The notes: generated from the letters alone by a model not told the origin. 64,000 nt of DNA from IDS-8 sp040902105 (GCA_040902105.1 JBBDXW010000001.1:62001-126000); one strand, 5' to 3'; numbered from the stretch's first letter, positions 8,741 to 17,810 are shown. Made by a program: numbers and translations.

Positions 8741-9877
8741 TCAGTCCCCGGCCAGAGCAACGAACCGGTCGAGGTGAAAGTCGGAATTGCCGAAAAGAGT
8801 CTCGATTGCCGTAAATCGCTTGAAGAAATGCGCGATATCGAGTTCCCAGGTGACGCCCATACCACCGTGAATCTGCACGGCTTCCTGCGCCACCCGCCGG
8901 CCGCTGCTGCCCACCTGATACTTCAACGCGCTGATCGCCCTTTGCACGCCGGTGCCCCCGGACGCCGATACCATGGTCGCCCACAATAGCAGCGACCGGC
9001 ATTGTTCGCAGACCATCAGCGTATCCACCATGCGATGCTGCAACGCCTGAAAGCTACCGATCGGCACGCCGAACTGAACGCGATTCCTCGAATACTCTAC
9101 CGTCTTGTCGTGCATCGACCTGATGATGCCGGTTGCTTCGGCACTGACGGCAAACGTAGCCTCGTCGACAGTAGCCTCAAGCGTGCCGAAACCTTCGCCG
9201 ACCTGGCCGAGAACAGCGTCCGGTTGTACGCGCACGTCTGTGAGAACAATCTCCGCCGCGCGGTGCGCGTCGACGGTTCGGTAAGCCTTCCGCGCGATAC
9301 CCGCGGTGTCGGCTGCGAGCGCAAACAGCGTGATTCCGTCGCGGTTACGCCGGCCGCCCGAGGTGCGCGCCGGAACGATCAACAGCTCCGCGTCGCCGCC
9401 GTTCAGCACGAAGGCTTTCCTGCCGTTCAATACGTACAGGCCGTTGCGGGATGCCGCTGTCGTGGCGATATCGGCGAGATCGAAGCGGGCCTGCGGTTCG
9501 GCGAACGCCAATGCCGCCTGAAGCTCGCCGCCGATCAGTGCTGTCAGCCAGCGCGCCTTCTGCGAGTCGTCGGCGGCTCTCCGCAAAATACCGCCGGCGA
9601 GCACAACGGTCGGCAGATAGGGTTCAATCACGAGGCCGCGGCCGAACTGTTCCATCAGCAGCATCAGTTCAACCGGACCACCGCCCAGCCCGCCGTCCTC
9701 TTCATTGAAGGGCAGGGCGGTCCAGCCAAGCCCGGCAAGCGTCTGCCACATTTCCTTGCCTGAGCCAGCGTCGCCCTGGGCGATCTTCTGTCGCGTTTCG
9801 AAATCGTAGTCGTTGTCGATGAACCGCGCGACGGCATCGGCAAGCATCGCCTGTTCTTCCGTAACTGAGAAATCCAT
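8741..9877 (-). CDS. Acyl-CoA dehydrogenase family protein
   Basis: A 378-residue flavoenzyme that introduces a 2,3 double bond into an acyl-CoA and passes electrons to ETF. The N-terminal helical domain opens MDFSVTEEQAMLADAVARF. The C-terminal domain has YSRNRVQFGVPIGSFQALQH and VQIHGGMGVTWE, both typical. It lies 36 bases downstream of a second dehydrogenase on the same strand. Such pairs often form two-subunit enzymes that act on dicarboxylic or sterol side-chain acyl-CoAs (PimC/PimD, ChsE1/ChsE2), so this may be the small partner. That pairing is inferred from spacing and type. Substrate unknown. Confidence 0.92.
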   Translation of the reverse strand: MDFSVTEEQAMLADAVARFIDNDYDFETRQKIAQGDAGSGKEMWQTLAGLGWTALPFNEEDGGLGGGPVELMLLMEQFGRGLVIEPYLPTVVLAGGILRRAADDSQKARWLTALIGGELQAALAFAEPQARFDLADIATTAASRNGLYVLNGRKAFVLNGGDAELLIVPARTSGGRRNRDGITLFALAADTAGIARKAYRTVDAHRAAEIVLTDVRVQPDAVLGQVGEGFGTLEATVDEATFAVSAEATGIIRSMHDKTVEYSRNRVQFGVPIGSFQALQHRMVDTLMVCEQCRSLLLWATMVSASGGTGVQRAISALKYQVGSSGRRVAQEAVQIHGGMGVTWELDIAHFFKRFTAIETLFGNSDFHLDRFVALAGD

Positions 9878-9913
9878 TCTTGTGCCTGTTGCCGGTAGGG
9901 TGTCGCCAGCCGC

Positions 9914-11116
9914 CTATAGACCCAGCACATGTTTCGAAATGATGTTCTTCTGGATCTCGTTCGAACCGCCATAGATAGAGGCTTTTCTGTTATTGAAATA
10001 ACGCAGCGACGACTGCGTCTCGGCGCCGGAGCCGATGCGTTCATCGGCGGGGAAGTCGAGGTGGTATTGCTGCGGGACATACGGAAGCGCGTAGTAGCCT
10101 GCTGCGTCGACGGTCAGCGCATCGATGGCTTGCTGTATCTCGCTGCCTTTGACTTTCAGTATCGACGATTCTGGCCCCGGTGCTTTGCCGACTGCGACCG
10201 CCGCAAGGGTTCTCAGTTCGGTGTACTCGAGCGCTTTCAATTCGATCTCGATCGCCGCCAGTTTGCGCGCAAAGTTGCGGTCTTCGAGCAGGGAGCGCCC
10301 CCCGTCAATGGACTGGGCGTATTTTTCCCTGAGGTGCTTCATACGGTATTTCGAACGAGCGACTCCGGCGATGTTGGCGCGCTCGTGTTGCAGTAACACC
10401 TTGCCGTAGGTCCAGCCTTTTCCTTCTTCACCGACCAGATTGTCGACCGGCACTGCGACGTCGTGAAAGTGGACCTCGTTGACTTCCCGTTCACCCTCGA
10501 TCGTGATGATGGGTTGAACGGATACCCCGGGGGTGCTCATGTCGACCAGCAGGAAGCTGATGCCTTCCTGGCGCCGCGCTACATCCGAACTCGTACGCAC
10601 AAGGCAGAAGATCCAGTCGGCGAAGTGTCCCAGTGTGGTCCAGGTCTTGGTGCCGTTGACGATGTAACGATCGCCACGCCGGTCTGCACGCGTTTTAAGC
10701 GACGCAAGATCCGATCCAGCACCGGGCTCCGAGTAACCCTGGCACCACCAGACGTTGCTCATCAGTATGTCGGGCAGGAAGCGGGCTTTCTGTTCTTCGT
10801 TGCCGAAGGTGTAGATCACCGGAGCGACCATCTTGACGCCGAACGGGACCATTTCCGGTGCATTCACCGCGGCAATTTCGTTGGCGAATATGTACTTCTG
10901 TATAGCCGACCAGCCCGTACCTCCGTATTCGACCGGCCAATTCACGCCCGCCCAGCCCTGTTCGTACAGAATCTTCTGCCAGCGCACCATATCGTCCTTG
11001 CCCAGCGCGACGGCACTGTCCTGCTTTTCCCTGATATCTGCGGGATACTTCTCCTGCAGAAAATTTCTCACCTCGTCGCGAAACGTCAGCTCGTCATCTG
11101 AAAAGTTTACGTTCAT
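9914..11116 (-). CDS. Acyl-CoA dehydrogenase family protein (probable large partner)
   Basis: A 400-residue acyl-CoA dehydrogenase. It shows NWPVEYGGTGWSA in the N-terminal half, the flavin-contact segment WWCQGYSEPGAGSDLAS, and the C-terminal tail ASIYGGSNEIQKN. The frame is open to 11266, but I start at the ATG at 11116: MNVNFSDDELTFRDEV is the normal family N-terminus and the upstream residues are atypical. At the place of the MCAD-type catalytic glutamate (YEGT) this subgroup has YGGS. It is the first gene of the run that continues with the second dehydrogenase and the SAM hydrolase. It is divergent from the molybdenum cofactor operon. Substrate unknown. Confidence 0.92.
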   Translation of the reverse strand: MNVNFSDDELTFRDEVRNFLQEKYPADIREKQDSAVALGKDDMVRWQKILYEQGWAGVNWPVEYGGTGWSAIQKYIFANEIAAVNAPEMVPFGVKMVAPVIYTFGNEEQKARFLPDILMSNVWWCQGYSEPGAGSDLASLKTRADRRGDRYIVNGTKTWTTLGHFADWIFCLVRTSSDVARRQEGISFLLVDMSTPGVSVQPIITIEGEREVNEVHFHDVAVPVDNLVGEEGKGWTYGKVLLQHERANIAGVARSKYRMKHLREKYAQSIDGGRSLLEDRNFARKLAAIEIELKALEYTELRTLAAVAVGKAPGPESSILKVKGSEIQQAIDALTVDAAGYYALPYVPQQYHLDFPADERIGSGAETQSSLRYFNNRKASIYGGSNEIQKNIISKHVLGL

Positions 11117-11462
11117 GGTCGAGCCTTGATCCAAGATTGTCTGGCGGTCGGCATACTCTTCGCGGAATTTCACGCTGTTACTGCCGACCGGCGGTAAATT
11201 TGGCTTCACGCGCGAAGTGGCCGCAGTATATCCGATGTTGCGCTGCACACGAACAGCGCCGGTCAAACTGACGGCCGCCGCAGCCTCGATCGTCAGTCGG
11301 TATCGACGGAGGCAGATTCCGGGAAAGATTTCAGGAACCTGGGGCGCATAAATGGTTCAGAACGATGTGACTCGCGGCCCGCCGCGCCACGGTCTGCACC
11401 ACCTTCTGAAACAGGACACCAGATCCTTCGCGGAAACCGCCATTTCGTGCAAAAATACGTTT
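11117..11462. other. Divergent intergenic region, no gene seen
   Basis: This 346-base gap separates the minus-strand acyl-CoA dehydrogenase operon from plus-strand moaA and must hold both promoters. Both genes have open frames running back into it, but these lack ribosome sites and family similarity, so I read them as untranslated. I looked for the conserved paired elements of a molybdenum-cofactor riboswitch and could not find them by eye. No clear repeat. Confidence 0.5.
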
Positions 11463-12524
11463 ATGAGTGCTAACCCCGTTGCCGACCGGATAACCGAAGC
11501 GACGTCGCCTGCCGTCAGGGACACCCTTGACCGGCCGCTTCGCGACCTGCGCATCTCGCTGCTCGATCGCTGCAATTTTCGCTGCCCGTATTGCATGCCC
11601 GAAACCGAGTTTCATGCGCACTATCAGTTTCTCAAGAAGCAGCAATTGCTGACGCACGATGAAATCCTGACCATTGCGAAAGTTGCAGTAAGTCTCGGCG
11701 TCACGAAACTCCGCCTGACCGGCGGCGAACCGCTGCTGGATAAAAAGGCGCCGGATCTGGTGCGCCGCCTGGCTGAATTGCAGGGCGTGGACGACCTGGC
11801 GCTTACGACAAACGGAACCTTGCTGGCACCGATGGCTGCCAGACTGGCGGACGCCGGCCTGCATCGGGTTACGGTCAGCCTTGACAGCCTCGACGAAGAT
11901 GTCTTCCGTCAGATGAGCGGCAATCGTGGAAACCTGGCAGCGGTATTGCGCGGCATCGACGCCGCCGAAGACGCGGGACTGACGCCGGTCAAGATCAATA
12001 CCGTGGTGCAGCGCGGCGTCAACGATCACACGGTGCTCGATTTGCTGCAATATTTTCGTGGCAGCGGCCATATTGTCAGGCTGATCGAATTCATGGACGT
12101 CGGCAACCGCAACGACTGGCGAAGGGACAAGGTTGTGCCGTCCCGCGAGTTGCTAGAGAAGATAGGGCGGCGCTGGCCGGTGCGTGCGATCGGCCGGAGC
12201 TACCCCGGAGAAGTGGCGAGTCGCTACGAATACGAGGACGGTAAGGGACAGATCGGTTTCATATCGTCGGTTACCAAACCGTTCTGCGGCGCCTGCAGCC
12301 GGGCGCGTTTGTCCGCCGACGGTGTACTTTATACTTGTCTTTTCGCCACGGCCGGTACGAGTCTGCGCGATCCGTTGAGAATGGGTGCCAGCGAACGCGA
12401 GCTCGCGGACCTCCTGACGAAGGTATGGCTGCACCGCACGGATCGTTACAGCGAACTCAGGCAGCCGGATGATGCCGGGGTGCAGGTGCTGAACAAGGTT
12501 GAAATGTATCGAATCGGCGGTTAG
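11463..12524 (+). CDS. moaA: GTP 3',8-cyclase (molybdenum cofactor synthesis)
   Basis: A radical-SAM enzyme for the first step of molybdenum cofactor synthesis: it rearranges GTP before MoaC closes the ring to cyclic pyranopterin. The N-terminal cluster motif is CNFRCPYC. LTGGEPLL follows. The second iron-sulfur cluster is held by FCGACSRARLSADGVLYTC near the C-terminus. The protein lacks a terminal GG; it ends in RIGG only by way of EMYRIGG, which does match the functional double-glycine tail of MoaA. I start at the ATG at 11463 (353 residues); the frame continues 37 codons upstream without family similarity. First gene of the moaA-moaC-mobA-moaD-moaE operon. Confidence 0.95.
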   Translation: MSANPVADRITEATSPAVRDTLDRPLRDLRISLLDRCNFRCPYCMPETEFHAHYQFLKKQQLLTHDEILTIAKVAVSLGVTKLRLTGGEPLLDKKAPDLVRRLAELQGVDDLALTTNGTLLAPMAARLADAGLHRVTVSLDSLDEDVFRQMSGNRGNLAAVLRGIDAAEDAGLTPVKINTVVQRGVNDHTVLDLLQYFRGSGHIVRLIEFMDVGNRNDWRRDKVVPSRELLEKIGRRWPVRAIGRSYPGEVASRYEYEDGKGQIGFISSVTKPFCGACSRARLSADGVLYTCLFATAGTSLRDPLRMGASERELADLLTKVWLHRTDRYSELRQPDDAGVQVLNKVEMYRIGG

Positions 12525-12577
12525 GGACGGCAGGCGGCTCTTTCTGGCGGGCCTGCGCACCGTAAAATGGGATTGTT

Positions 12578-13060
12578 GTGAATAAACTCAGCCACGTAGA
12601 CAGCGGCAACCGGCCGGCGATGGTCGATGTAAGCAACAAGCGTGCGACTGTTCGAGTTGCGCACGCCCGCACCGTTGTTGAATTCCCGGACGTTGTCGCG
12701 ATGCGCTTCGCTGACGGCGATATTGCAACGGCGAAAGGGCCGGTATTTGCGACAGCGATCGTGGCCGGAGTCATGGGAGCGAAAAAGACCCACGAGCTGA
12801 TCCCGTTCTGTCATCCGATCGGACTCGACAACTGCAGCATTACGATCGCACTGGATAGCGAAAATCGCGCGGTCGTCGACTGTATCTGCAAGGTGCAGCA
12901 CCGTACCGGGGTTGAGATGGAAGCATTGACCGGAGCAAGCGTTGCCGCGTTGACGATTTACGACATGTGCAAGGCGCTCTCGCACGAGATAACGATTCGC
13001 GAGACTCGCCTGATCTCCAAAACCGGCGGCAAAGAGGATTATCATCATGCCGGTGAATGA
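12578..13060 (+). CDS. moaC: Cyclic pyranopterin monophosphate synthase
   Basis: Works straight after MoaA and makes cyclic pyranopterin monophosphate. The 160-residue protein shows MVDVSNKRATVRVA, the KTHELIPFCHPI active-site segment, VEMEALTGASVAALTIYDMCKA, and a late KTGGK. The start is a GTG at 12578, 53 bases past moaA. Its 3' end overlaps mobA by 14 bases, which implies translational coupling. Length is normal for the family. Confidence 0.96.
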   Translation: MNKLSHVDSGNRPAMVDVSNKRATVRVAHARTVVEFPDVVAMRFADGDIATAKGPVFATAIVAGVMGAKKTHELIPFCHPIGLDNCSITIALDSENRAVVDCICKVQHRTGVEMEALTGASVAALTIYDMCKALSHEITIRETRLISKTGGKEDYHHAGE

Positions 13061-13640
13061 TACGGTCTGGGGACTTGTTCTTGCCGGCGGTGAAAGCCGC
13101 CGCATGGGCAGCGACAAGGCTCTGCTCGAACGCGACGGGGTGACGCAGTTGAGCCGCGCCGTAGGCCTTCTTGAGCGCCACGTCGCGCGAACCTTCGTGT
13201 CAACACGCGCCGAACAATCGACCGAGCAGGAACGGCGTCGATTCGAACAGATCGTCGACCGTTATAACGGTATCGGGCCGGTCGCCGGCATCCTGTCCGC
13301 GCTGGAGCAGCACCCGGATGTGTGCTGGCTCGTTCTGGCGTGCGATTTGCCGAACGTTGACGATGCGACAATCGGGTTCCTGCTCAGGAATCGATCAGGG
13401 GACAAGCCGTTTACTGCATTCACAAGCAGTTACGATGAATTGCCGGAGCCGCTTTGCGCCGTCTATCGTCCCGAATCGCGAGCCATTATCAGGGACTTCC
13501 TGGATGTCGGCCTCGACTGCCCGCGTAAAATGCTCATTCGCTCAGACACGGAGCTGCTGCAACAGCCCAATCCGTCGGCGCTGGACAATGTGAACACGCC
13601 GGATGATCTCGTTCGCACCGGGATGAAAGTTGCCTCATGA
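13047..13640 (+). CDS. mobA: Molybdenum cofactor guanylyltransferase (MobA-type)
   Basis: Transfers GMP to molybdopterin to make the guanine dinucleotide form of the cofactor. The N-terminal nucleotide-binding loop is LAGGESRRMGSDKALL. The GG form fits GTP-using MobA, in contrast to the LAAG loop of the CTP-using gene at 14466. GIGPVAGILSALE and LACDLPNVD (metal-binding aspartate) follow. Length is 197 residues, near E. coli MobA (194). It overlaps moaC by 14 bases and moaD by 4, so it is part of one tightly packed operon. Confidence 0.88.
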   Translation: MPVNDTVWGLVLAGGESRRMGSDKALLERDGVTQLSRAVGLLERHVARTFVSTRAEQSTEQERRRFEQIVDRYNGIGPVAGILSALEQHPDVCWLVLACDLPNVDDATIGFLLRNRSGDKPFTAFTSSYDELPEPLCAVYRPESRAIIRDFLDVGLDCPRKMLIRSDTELLQQPNPSALDNVNTPDDLVRTGMKVAS

Positions 13641-13882
13641 AGAAGAAGCTTACAGTGCGTTACTTCGCCGCGTTCCGCGAACGCGCGGGCATGGCGGAAG
13701 AAACCGTTACGCTCGCAGCCGATACGGCAGGCGAAGTGTTCGAGCTACTGAAGAGTCGACACGGTTCAGCGGAACCGCTGGGGCATTGCAAGGTTGCGAT
13801 CAACGACGAAATGGCAGACTGGGATTCACCGGTCGATGATGGCGACACCGTATTGCTTTTCCCCCCGGTCGCCGGCGGCTGA
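13637..13882 (+). CDS. moaD: Molybdopterin synthase sulfur carrier subunit
   Basis: A ubiquitin-like 81-residue carrier that brings sulfur, as a C-terminal thiocarboxylate, to molybdopterin synthase. It starts MKKKLTVRYFAAFRE and ends in the required double glycine (FPPVAGG). Its ATG overlaps the mobA stop (ATGA) and its stop lies one base before moaE, the partner subunit. No oddities. Confidence 0.95.
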   Translation: MKKKLTVRYFAAFRERAGMAEETVTLAADTAGEVFELLKSRHGSAEPLGHCKVAINDEMADWDSPVDDGDTVLLFPPVAGG

Positions 13883-13883
13883 C

Positions 13884-14324
13884 ATGATGCGAATAGTCAC
13901 TGAAATTATTCACCCCGACCAGCTTCGTGCACAACTGGTCAACCCCGGTGCAGGAGCCTACGCCGCGTTCGAGGGCTGGATCAGGAACGAAAATGAGGGT
14001 CATCGAGTCGTGAGACTCGAGTACGAGGCTTACGATCCGCTCGCGGTGAAGGAGGGCGAGTTCGTCCTTCGCGAGGCCGCTTTGAAGTTTCCCGTTCTGC
14101 AAGCGAACTGCGTGCATCGAACCGGCATGCTCGAGGTTGGCGAGTGCGCAGTGTGGGTGGGTGTCGCTGCTGCCCACCGAGACGAAGCGTTTGCCGCCTG
14201 CCGTTTCATCATCGACCAGGTCAAAGTCCGTCTGCCGATCTGGAAGAAGGAGCACTACGCGGACGGACATTCCGGGTGGGTCAACTGCGAGCGCTGCGCA
14301 TCAGGTGCCGGACTTGGATTATAG
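13884..14324 (+). CDS. moaE: Molybdopterin synthase catalytic subunit
   Basis: Pairs with MoaD to put the two sulfurs into precursor Z. Family segments visible are GAYAAFEGWIRN, VRLEYEAYDPLA, HRTGMLEVGE, VAAAHRDEAFAACRFIID, and VRLPIWKKEHY with the catalytic lysine pair. ATG at 13884 (another ATG follows directly). The last ten residues or so, after WVNCERC, are encoded by the left arm of a long inverted repeat, and the stop TAG lies inside that arm. The tail (ASGAGLGL) is therefore probably a recent, non-functional replacement of the native C-terminus. Confidence 0.94.
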   Translation: MMRIVTEIIHPDQLRAQLVNPGAGAYAAFEGWIRNENEGHRVVRLEYEAYDPLAVKEGEFVLREAALKFPVLQANCVHRTGMLEVGECAVWVGVAAAHRDEAFAACRFIIDQVKVRLPIWKKEHYADGHSGWVNCERCASGAGLGL

Positions 14325-14401
14325 GACATTTCGCAGTCGGTCGATTCAGACCACCCCTCCGAGCGAAATGTCCAATAATCCAAGTCCGGCACCTGATGCG
14401 C
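14296..14401. repeat. Long inverted repeat, 39-base arms (38 of 39 match)
   Basis: Arms at 14296-14334 and 14363-14401 pair with a single mismatch around a 28-base loop. The arms read GCGCATCAGGTGCCGGACTT and onward, including an AT-rich GGATTATAGG stretch. The left arm encodes the end of MoaE. The structure lies between convergent moaE and mocA, so it could end transcription in both directions, though there is no U-run. The words GGCACCTGATGC repeat once more just after the right arm. I did not see it elsewhere in the window. Confidence 0.9.
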
Positions 14402-14465
14402 GGCACCTGATGCTCGAGGCTTCGCTTAGCACTGACCTGAAATGTTGACGAAGATCGCCGCGAGC

Positions 14466-15047
14466 TCAGGGCAGCCGGTGCAGGTCCTCGGGCCGGTCGA
14501 TGTCCACGGACGCGCTCTCGAAACTGACCTTGCGTACGTGCCCGGCGGCGCGCGTCAGTATCGCCCGGGCTCCGGCGTCGCCCTGCAATGCGCATAACTC
14601 ATCGAAGTAACGATGCGGAAACACGACCGGCGGACCCGCTGTTGCCGCAAAGGCGGTCGCCGCGATGTCGCCGGGAGATTCGTGCCAGGCGGCGATCAAT
14701 TGCTCCAGATGACGCCGGGTTACGAGCGGCTGGTCGGCGAGCATCAGCAGTACCGCGTCTGCGGCGGCCGCAACGGATCTGAAGCCGCAGGCGATCGAGT
14801 CGGCCATTCCCGAGCGATAATTGGCATTGTTCACAAAGAATCCCTGTAACGGACGACAGGCATCCGTAACGGCGCGCCACTCATGTCCGGCAATCAGCAC
14901 GCTTCGCGATCCGCAGATGCTTTCTGCGAGTCGCACTGCGCGTGTCACGAGCTGCGTGCCGTCGTAGTGCGCCAGTTGCTTCGCAGAGCCGAAGCGACTG
15001 CTGGATCCCGCGGCCAGTACGATGGCGAAAAGCCGTTTATCGGCCAT
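14466..15047 (-). CDS. mocA: Molybdenum cofactor cytidylyltransferase-like (MocA/NTP transferase)
   Basis: A 193-residue nucleotidyltransferase. Its loop is LAAGSSSRFGSAKQL, the LAAG form typical of CTP-using MocA enzymes that make the cytosine dinucleotide cofactor for xanthine-dehydrogenase-type enzymes. LMLADQPLVT carries the metal-binding aspartate, and DIDRPEDL is the usual tail. I start at the ATG at 15047, which has AGG upstream, not at the upstream codon at 15107. It is convergent with moaE. Position and motif support a cofactor role, but related enzymes act on other substrates. Confidence 0.82.
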   Translation of the reverse strand: MADKRLFAIVLAAGSSSRFGSAKQLAHYDGTQLVTRAVRLAESICGSRSVLIAGHEWRAVTDACRPLQGFFVNNANYRSGMADSIACGFRSVAAAADAVLLMLADQPLVTRRHLEQLIAAWHESPGDIAATAFAATAGPPVVFPHRYFDELCALQGDAGARAILTRAAGHVRKVSFESASVDIDRPEDLHRLP

Positions 15048-15326
15048 GACCTGAACTTGCAGGTTGCATTGCAGTGCCGCCTGTGCGGAAAAGTGAGCGG
15101 TAGTCAACGCACCCGATCATAGGCTCTCGCGGACGCTGTCAGAAGTACTTTTCCACGGTAGCGCGTCGTCCGGTGGCAATGTGGGCAAAAGCTGCTCGTC
15201 GTGAGCCTGCCGACTGACAGATAACTGCACTATGCACAGCAAATTGCGGCAGAATACTTGCTCCTTCACCGTGTTCTGTGTATTTCTTGTTCGGAATTCA
15301 CGCCGCGGCGAAACCGGGAAACAAAC

Positions 15327-15806
15327 TTGTACGTCATAAAATCAATCGGTGATGCAAAAGCCCTCGAGGGGAAAGAGGTGGGTCTCTCTGAGTGGATTCT
15401 TATCGACCAGAAAAGAATCGACCAGTTCGCCGAGGCAACCGGCGACTTTCAGTGGATTCATGTCGATACCGCACGCGCAGGCCGCGAACTGCCCGGCGGA
15501 AAAACCATCGCTCACGGCTATCTGACGCTCGCACTGATTCCGGCGCTGACGGGCCAGTTCGTGACGGTCGAGAACCTCGCCCGTGCGTTGAACTTCGGCT
15601 GCAACAAGGTGCGCTTCTACACCATGGTTCCGGTCGGTAGTCGCGTGCGCGGCCGGGCGACGGTGAAGCAGGCGCGAAAGCGGGCCGGGGCGCTGCATCT
15701 GTTGTCTGAAGTGAGAATCGAGGTCGAGGGCGAGCGGAAACCCGCCTGTGTCGCCGAAACGCTCGGGATGTATTTTTTCGATGGTGAGAGCTCGACGCAT
15801 ACCTGA
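15327..15806 (+). CDS. MaoC-family dehydratase (enoyl-CoA hydratase type)
   Basis: A hot-dog-fold hydratase of about 160 residues. The catalytic Asp/His segment is clear in EATGDFQWIHVD with the follow-on GGKTIAHGYLTLAL. Enzymes of this type hydrate 2-enoyl-CoA to (R)-3-hydroxyacyl-CoA. I choose the TTG at 15327 because YVIKSIGDAKALEGKEVG is the usual family N-terminus; a TTG at 15258 would add 23 unconvincing residues. Neither has a strong ribosome site. It leads a plus-strand group with an acyl-CoA ligase and a thioesterase. Confidence 0.85.
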   Translation: MYVIKSIGDAKALEGKEVGLSEWILIDQKRIDQFAEATGDFQWIHVDTARAGRELPGGKTIAHGYLTLALIPALTGQFVTVENLARALNFGCNKVRFYTMVPVGSRVRGRATVKQARKRAGALHLLSEVRIEVEGERKPACVAETLGMYFFDGESSTHT

Positions 15807-15842
15807 CCGATCTGCCTGGCACGCAACCAAGAGGAGACGAGT

Positions 15843-16019
15843 ATGGAAGTAAAGGGCTTGTTTGGCGTTCTGGTCCTCATCGCCGATGTATATGCAATAT
15901 TGCAGATCGCGCAAAGTGCCGCTAGCACCGGCAGGAAAACCTTATGGATCGTGCTCGTCATTCTGTTGCCGGTGCTGGGCGTCATTCTCTGGTACCTGAT
16001 CGGACCGAAGCCGTCCTGA
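15843..16019 (+). CDS. Small PLDc_N-type membrane protein (58 aa)
   Basis: A short gene with an excellent ribosome site, GAGGAG, eight bases before the ATG. The protein has two hydrophobic helices: MEVKGLFGVLVLIADVYAIL and, after a short basic stretch (TGRKT), WIVLVILLPVLGVILWYLIG, ending PKPS. This two-helix pattern, with the second helix ending in WYLIGP, matches the N-terminal module of cardiolipin synthase-like proteins (PLDc_N), here without any phospholipase D domain. Such stand-alone modules are common, and their role is unknown. It lies between the hydratase and the ligase. Confidence 0.82.
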   Translation: MEVKGLFGVLVLIADVYAILQIAQSAASTGRKTLWIVLVILLPVLGVILWYLIGPKPS

Positions 16020-16145
16020 GTATCGAACTCGCGGCGCCGGGGGCGTTTTGCGCATCGCCCGGACTGCGGGCTTGCTTGCAGTAAGCACCATTAGTTCTGT
16101 TTAATTGCCCGTTGGCCAATTGGTCCGAATGCACGGGGGATGATC

Positions 16146-17780
16146 ATGCGCGGCCTGATGATGAATACGCCACTGCTCATTTCCGCAATTGCGCAGCATG
16201 CAGAGCGCAACTTCGCGGATCGCGAGATTGTTTCGGTCACGCATGATCAGCCGATTCACAGGTACCGCTACCGGGATTGCCTGCGGCGCAGCCGTCAGCT
16301 GGCGAACGCACTGGGCAAGTTGAACCTGTCCCGCGGAGATCGCATCGCGACACTGGCGTGGAACGACTACCGCCACCTGGAGTGCTACTACGGCATCGGC
16401 GGCGCGGGTTATGTCTGTCATACGATCAATCCGCGTCTTTTCCCCGAGCAGATAATTTTCATCATCAATCATGCCGAGGATAAATGGCTGCTCACCGATC
16501 CCCTGTTTCTCCCGCTGCTGGAGAAGATTGCGCCGAAGACAGCTGCCGTCGAAGGGTACGTTGTCCTGACGGACGACGAGCATATGCCGCAGACGACGTT
16601 GCGGCGGGCGATATCCTATGAGTCGCTCATCGCTGGCGAGAGCGAAGAGTATGACTGGCCGGAACTCGATGAAAACGACGCTGTCGCGCTGTGTTATACC
16701 TCCGGCACGACCGGCGATCCGAAAGGCGTTCTTTACAGCCATCGCTCGACCCTTCTGCATGCCTACGCGGCCGTTGCTCCGGATGTCCTGAATTTGTCGA
16801 ATCGCGATTGCGTTCTGCCGGTGGTTCCGCTCTTTCACGTTAACGCCTGGGGCGTACCGTATTCGTCCCTGATGGTCGGCGCGAAGCTCGTGTTGCCCGG
16901 AGCGAAGATGGGTGATGGCCAGGCACTGTACGAATTGCTCGAATCGGAAAGCGTGACGACCGCGCTCGGAGTACCGACGATCTGGTCGACTCTGTTGCAG
17001 TATTGTGCCAGGTCCGGCAAACGCCTCAACAAGCTGCAGCGCACCTGCATCGGTGGCGCGGCCGTACCCGAGTCGATGATCCGTGAATTTCGCGACAAGC
17101 ACGATGTCGTCGTGCATCAGGGCTGGGGCATGACGGAGACAAGTCCGCTCGGCGTCTGCAACTCGGCGAAGGCTGGCATGGAGTCGTTGCCGGCGGACGA
17201 TCAGATCAGGATCCAGACGAAAGCCGGTCGTGGAATCTTCGGCGTGGAGATGAGAATCATCGATGACGACGAGCAGGTACTGCCCTGGGACGGAGAATCA
17301 TTCGGTGCGCTGCAAGTGCGCGGTCCGTGGGTTTGCAGCGATTACTTTCGCCTCGAGGGGCAAAGTGAAACCCATAAGAATGGATGGTTCGATACCGGCG
17401 ACGTCGGCACTATCGATCCCGACGGCTACCTGCAGATCACCGACCGGACAAAGGACGTTATCAAGTCCGGCGGAGAATGGATCAGCTCCATCCAGGTTGA
17501 GAACGTGGCCGTCGGACACCCGGCTGTCGCGCAGGCGGCCGTCATCGGGGTCGCACATGAGAAATGGCTGGAAAGGCCGCTCCTGATCGTGATCAAGGCG
17601 GAAGGCAAGGACGTCAGCAAGGATGAGATGCTCGCCTGGTTTGACGGTAAGATTGCCAAATGGTGGTTGCCGGACGACGTCGTCTTTGTCGACGAGATTC
17701 CACATACTGCGACCGGTAAAATCAAAAAGACCGACCTTCGGAAACAGTTCGCCGACTACCGCTTGCCCAGGCAATCGTAG
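16146..17780 (+). CDS. Fatty acid-CoA ligase (medium/long chain or DmdB-like)
   Basis: An AMP-forming ligase of 544 residues that activates a carboxylic acid as its CoA thioester. Motifs: the ATP loop YTSGTTGDPKGVLYSH, GWGMTETSPLG, the hinge region GWFDTGDVG, DRTKDVIKSGGEWISS, and the C-terminal catalytic lysine in TGKIKKTDLRK. The start MRGLMMNTPLL at 16146 follows GGGGGA with good spacing; an ATG two codons earlier is too close to that site. Close relatives are annotated as 3-methylthiopropionyl-CoA ligases in DMSP breakdown or as general medium-chain ligases. The substrate cannot be told from sequence alone. Confidence 0.9.
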   Translation: MRGLMMNTPLLISAIAQHAERNFADREIVSVTHDQPIHRYRYRDCLRRSRQLANALGKLNLSRGDRIATLAWNDYRHLECYYGIGGAGYVCHTINPRLFPEQIIFIINHAEDKWLLTDPLFLPLLEKIAPKTAAVEGYVVLTDDEHMPQTTLRRAISYESLIAGESEEYDWPELDENDAVALCYTSGTTGDPKGVLYSHRSTLLHAYAAVAPDVLNLSNRDCVLPVVPLFHVNAWGVPYSSLMVGAKLVLPGAKMGDGQALYELLESESVTTALGVPTIWSTLLQYCARSGKRLNKLQRTCIGGAAVPESMIREFRDKHDVVVHQGWGMTETSPLGVCNSAKAGMESLPADDQIRIQTKAGRGIFGVEMRIIDDDEQVLPWDGESFGALQVRGPWVCSDYFRLEGQSETHKNGWFDTGDVGTIDPDGYLQITDRTKDVIKSGGEWISSIQVENVAVGHPAVAQAAVIGVAHEKWLERPLLIVIKAEGKDVSKDEMLAWFDGKIAKWWLPDDVVFVDEIPHTATGKIKKTDLRKQFADYRLPRQS

Positions 17781-17810
17781 TGGCGCCGAAGTTCAAAAGC
17801 AGGAGAGATC

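Noticed and set aside
11117..11462. Molybdenum-cofactor riboswitch upstream of moaA
   Set aside because: I could not find the conserved paired elements by eye, so I do not claim one.
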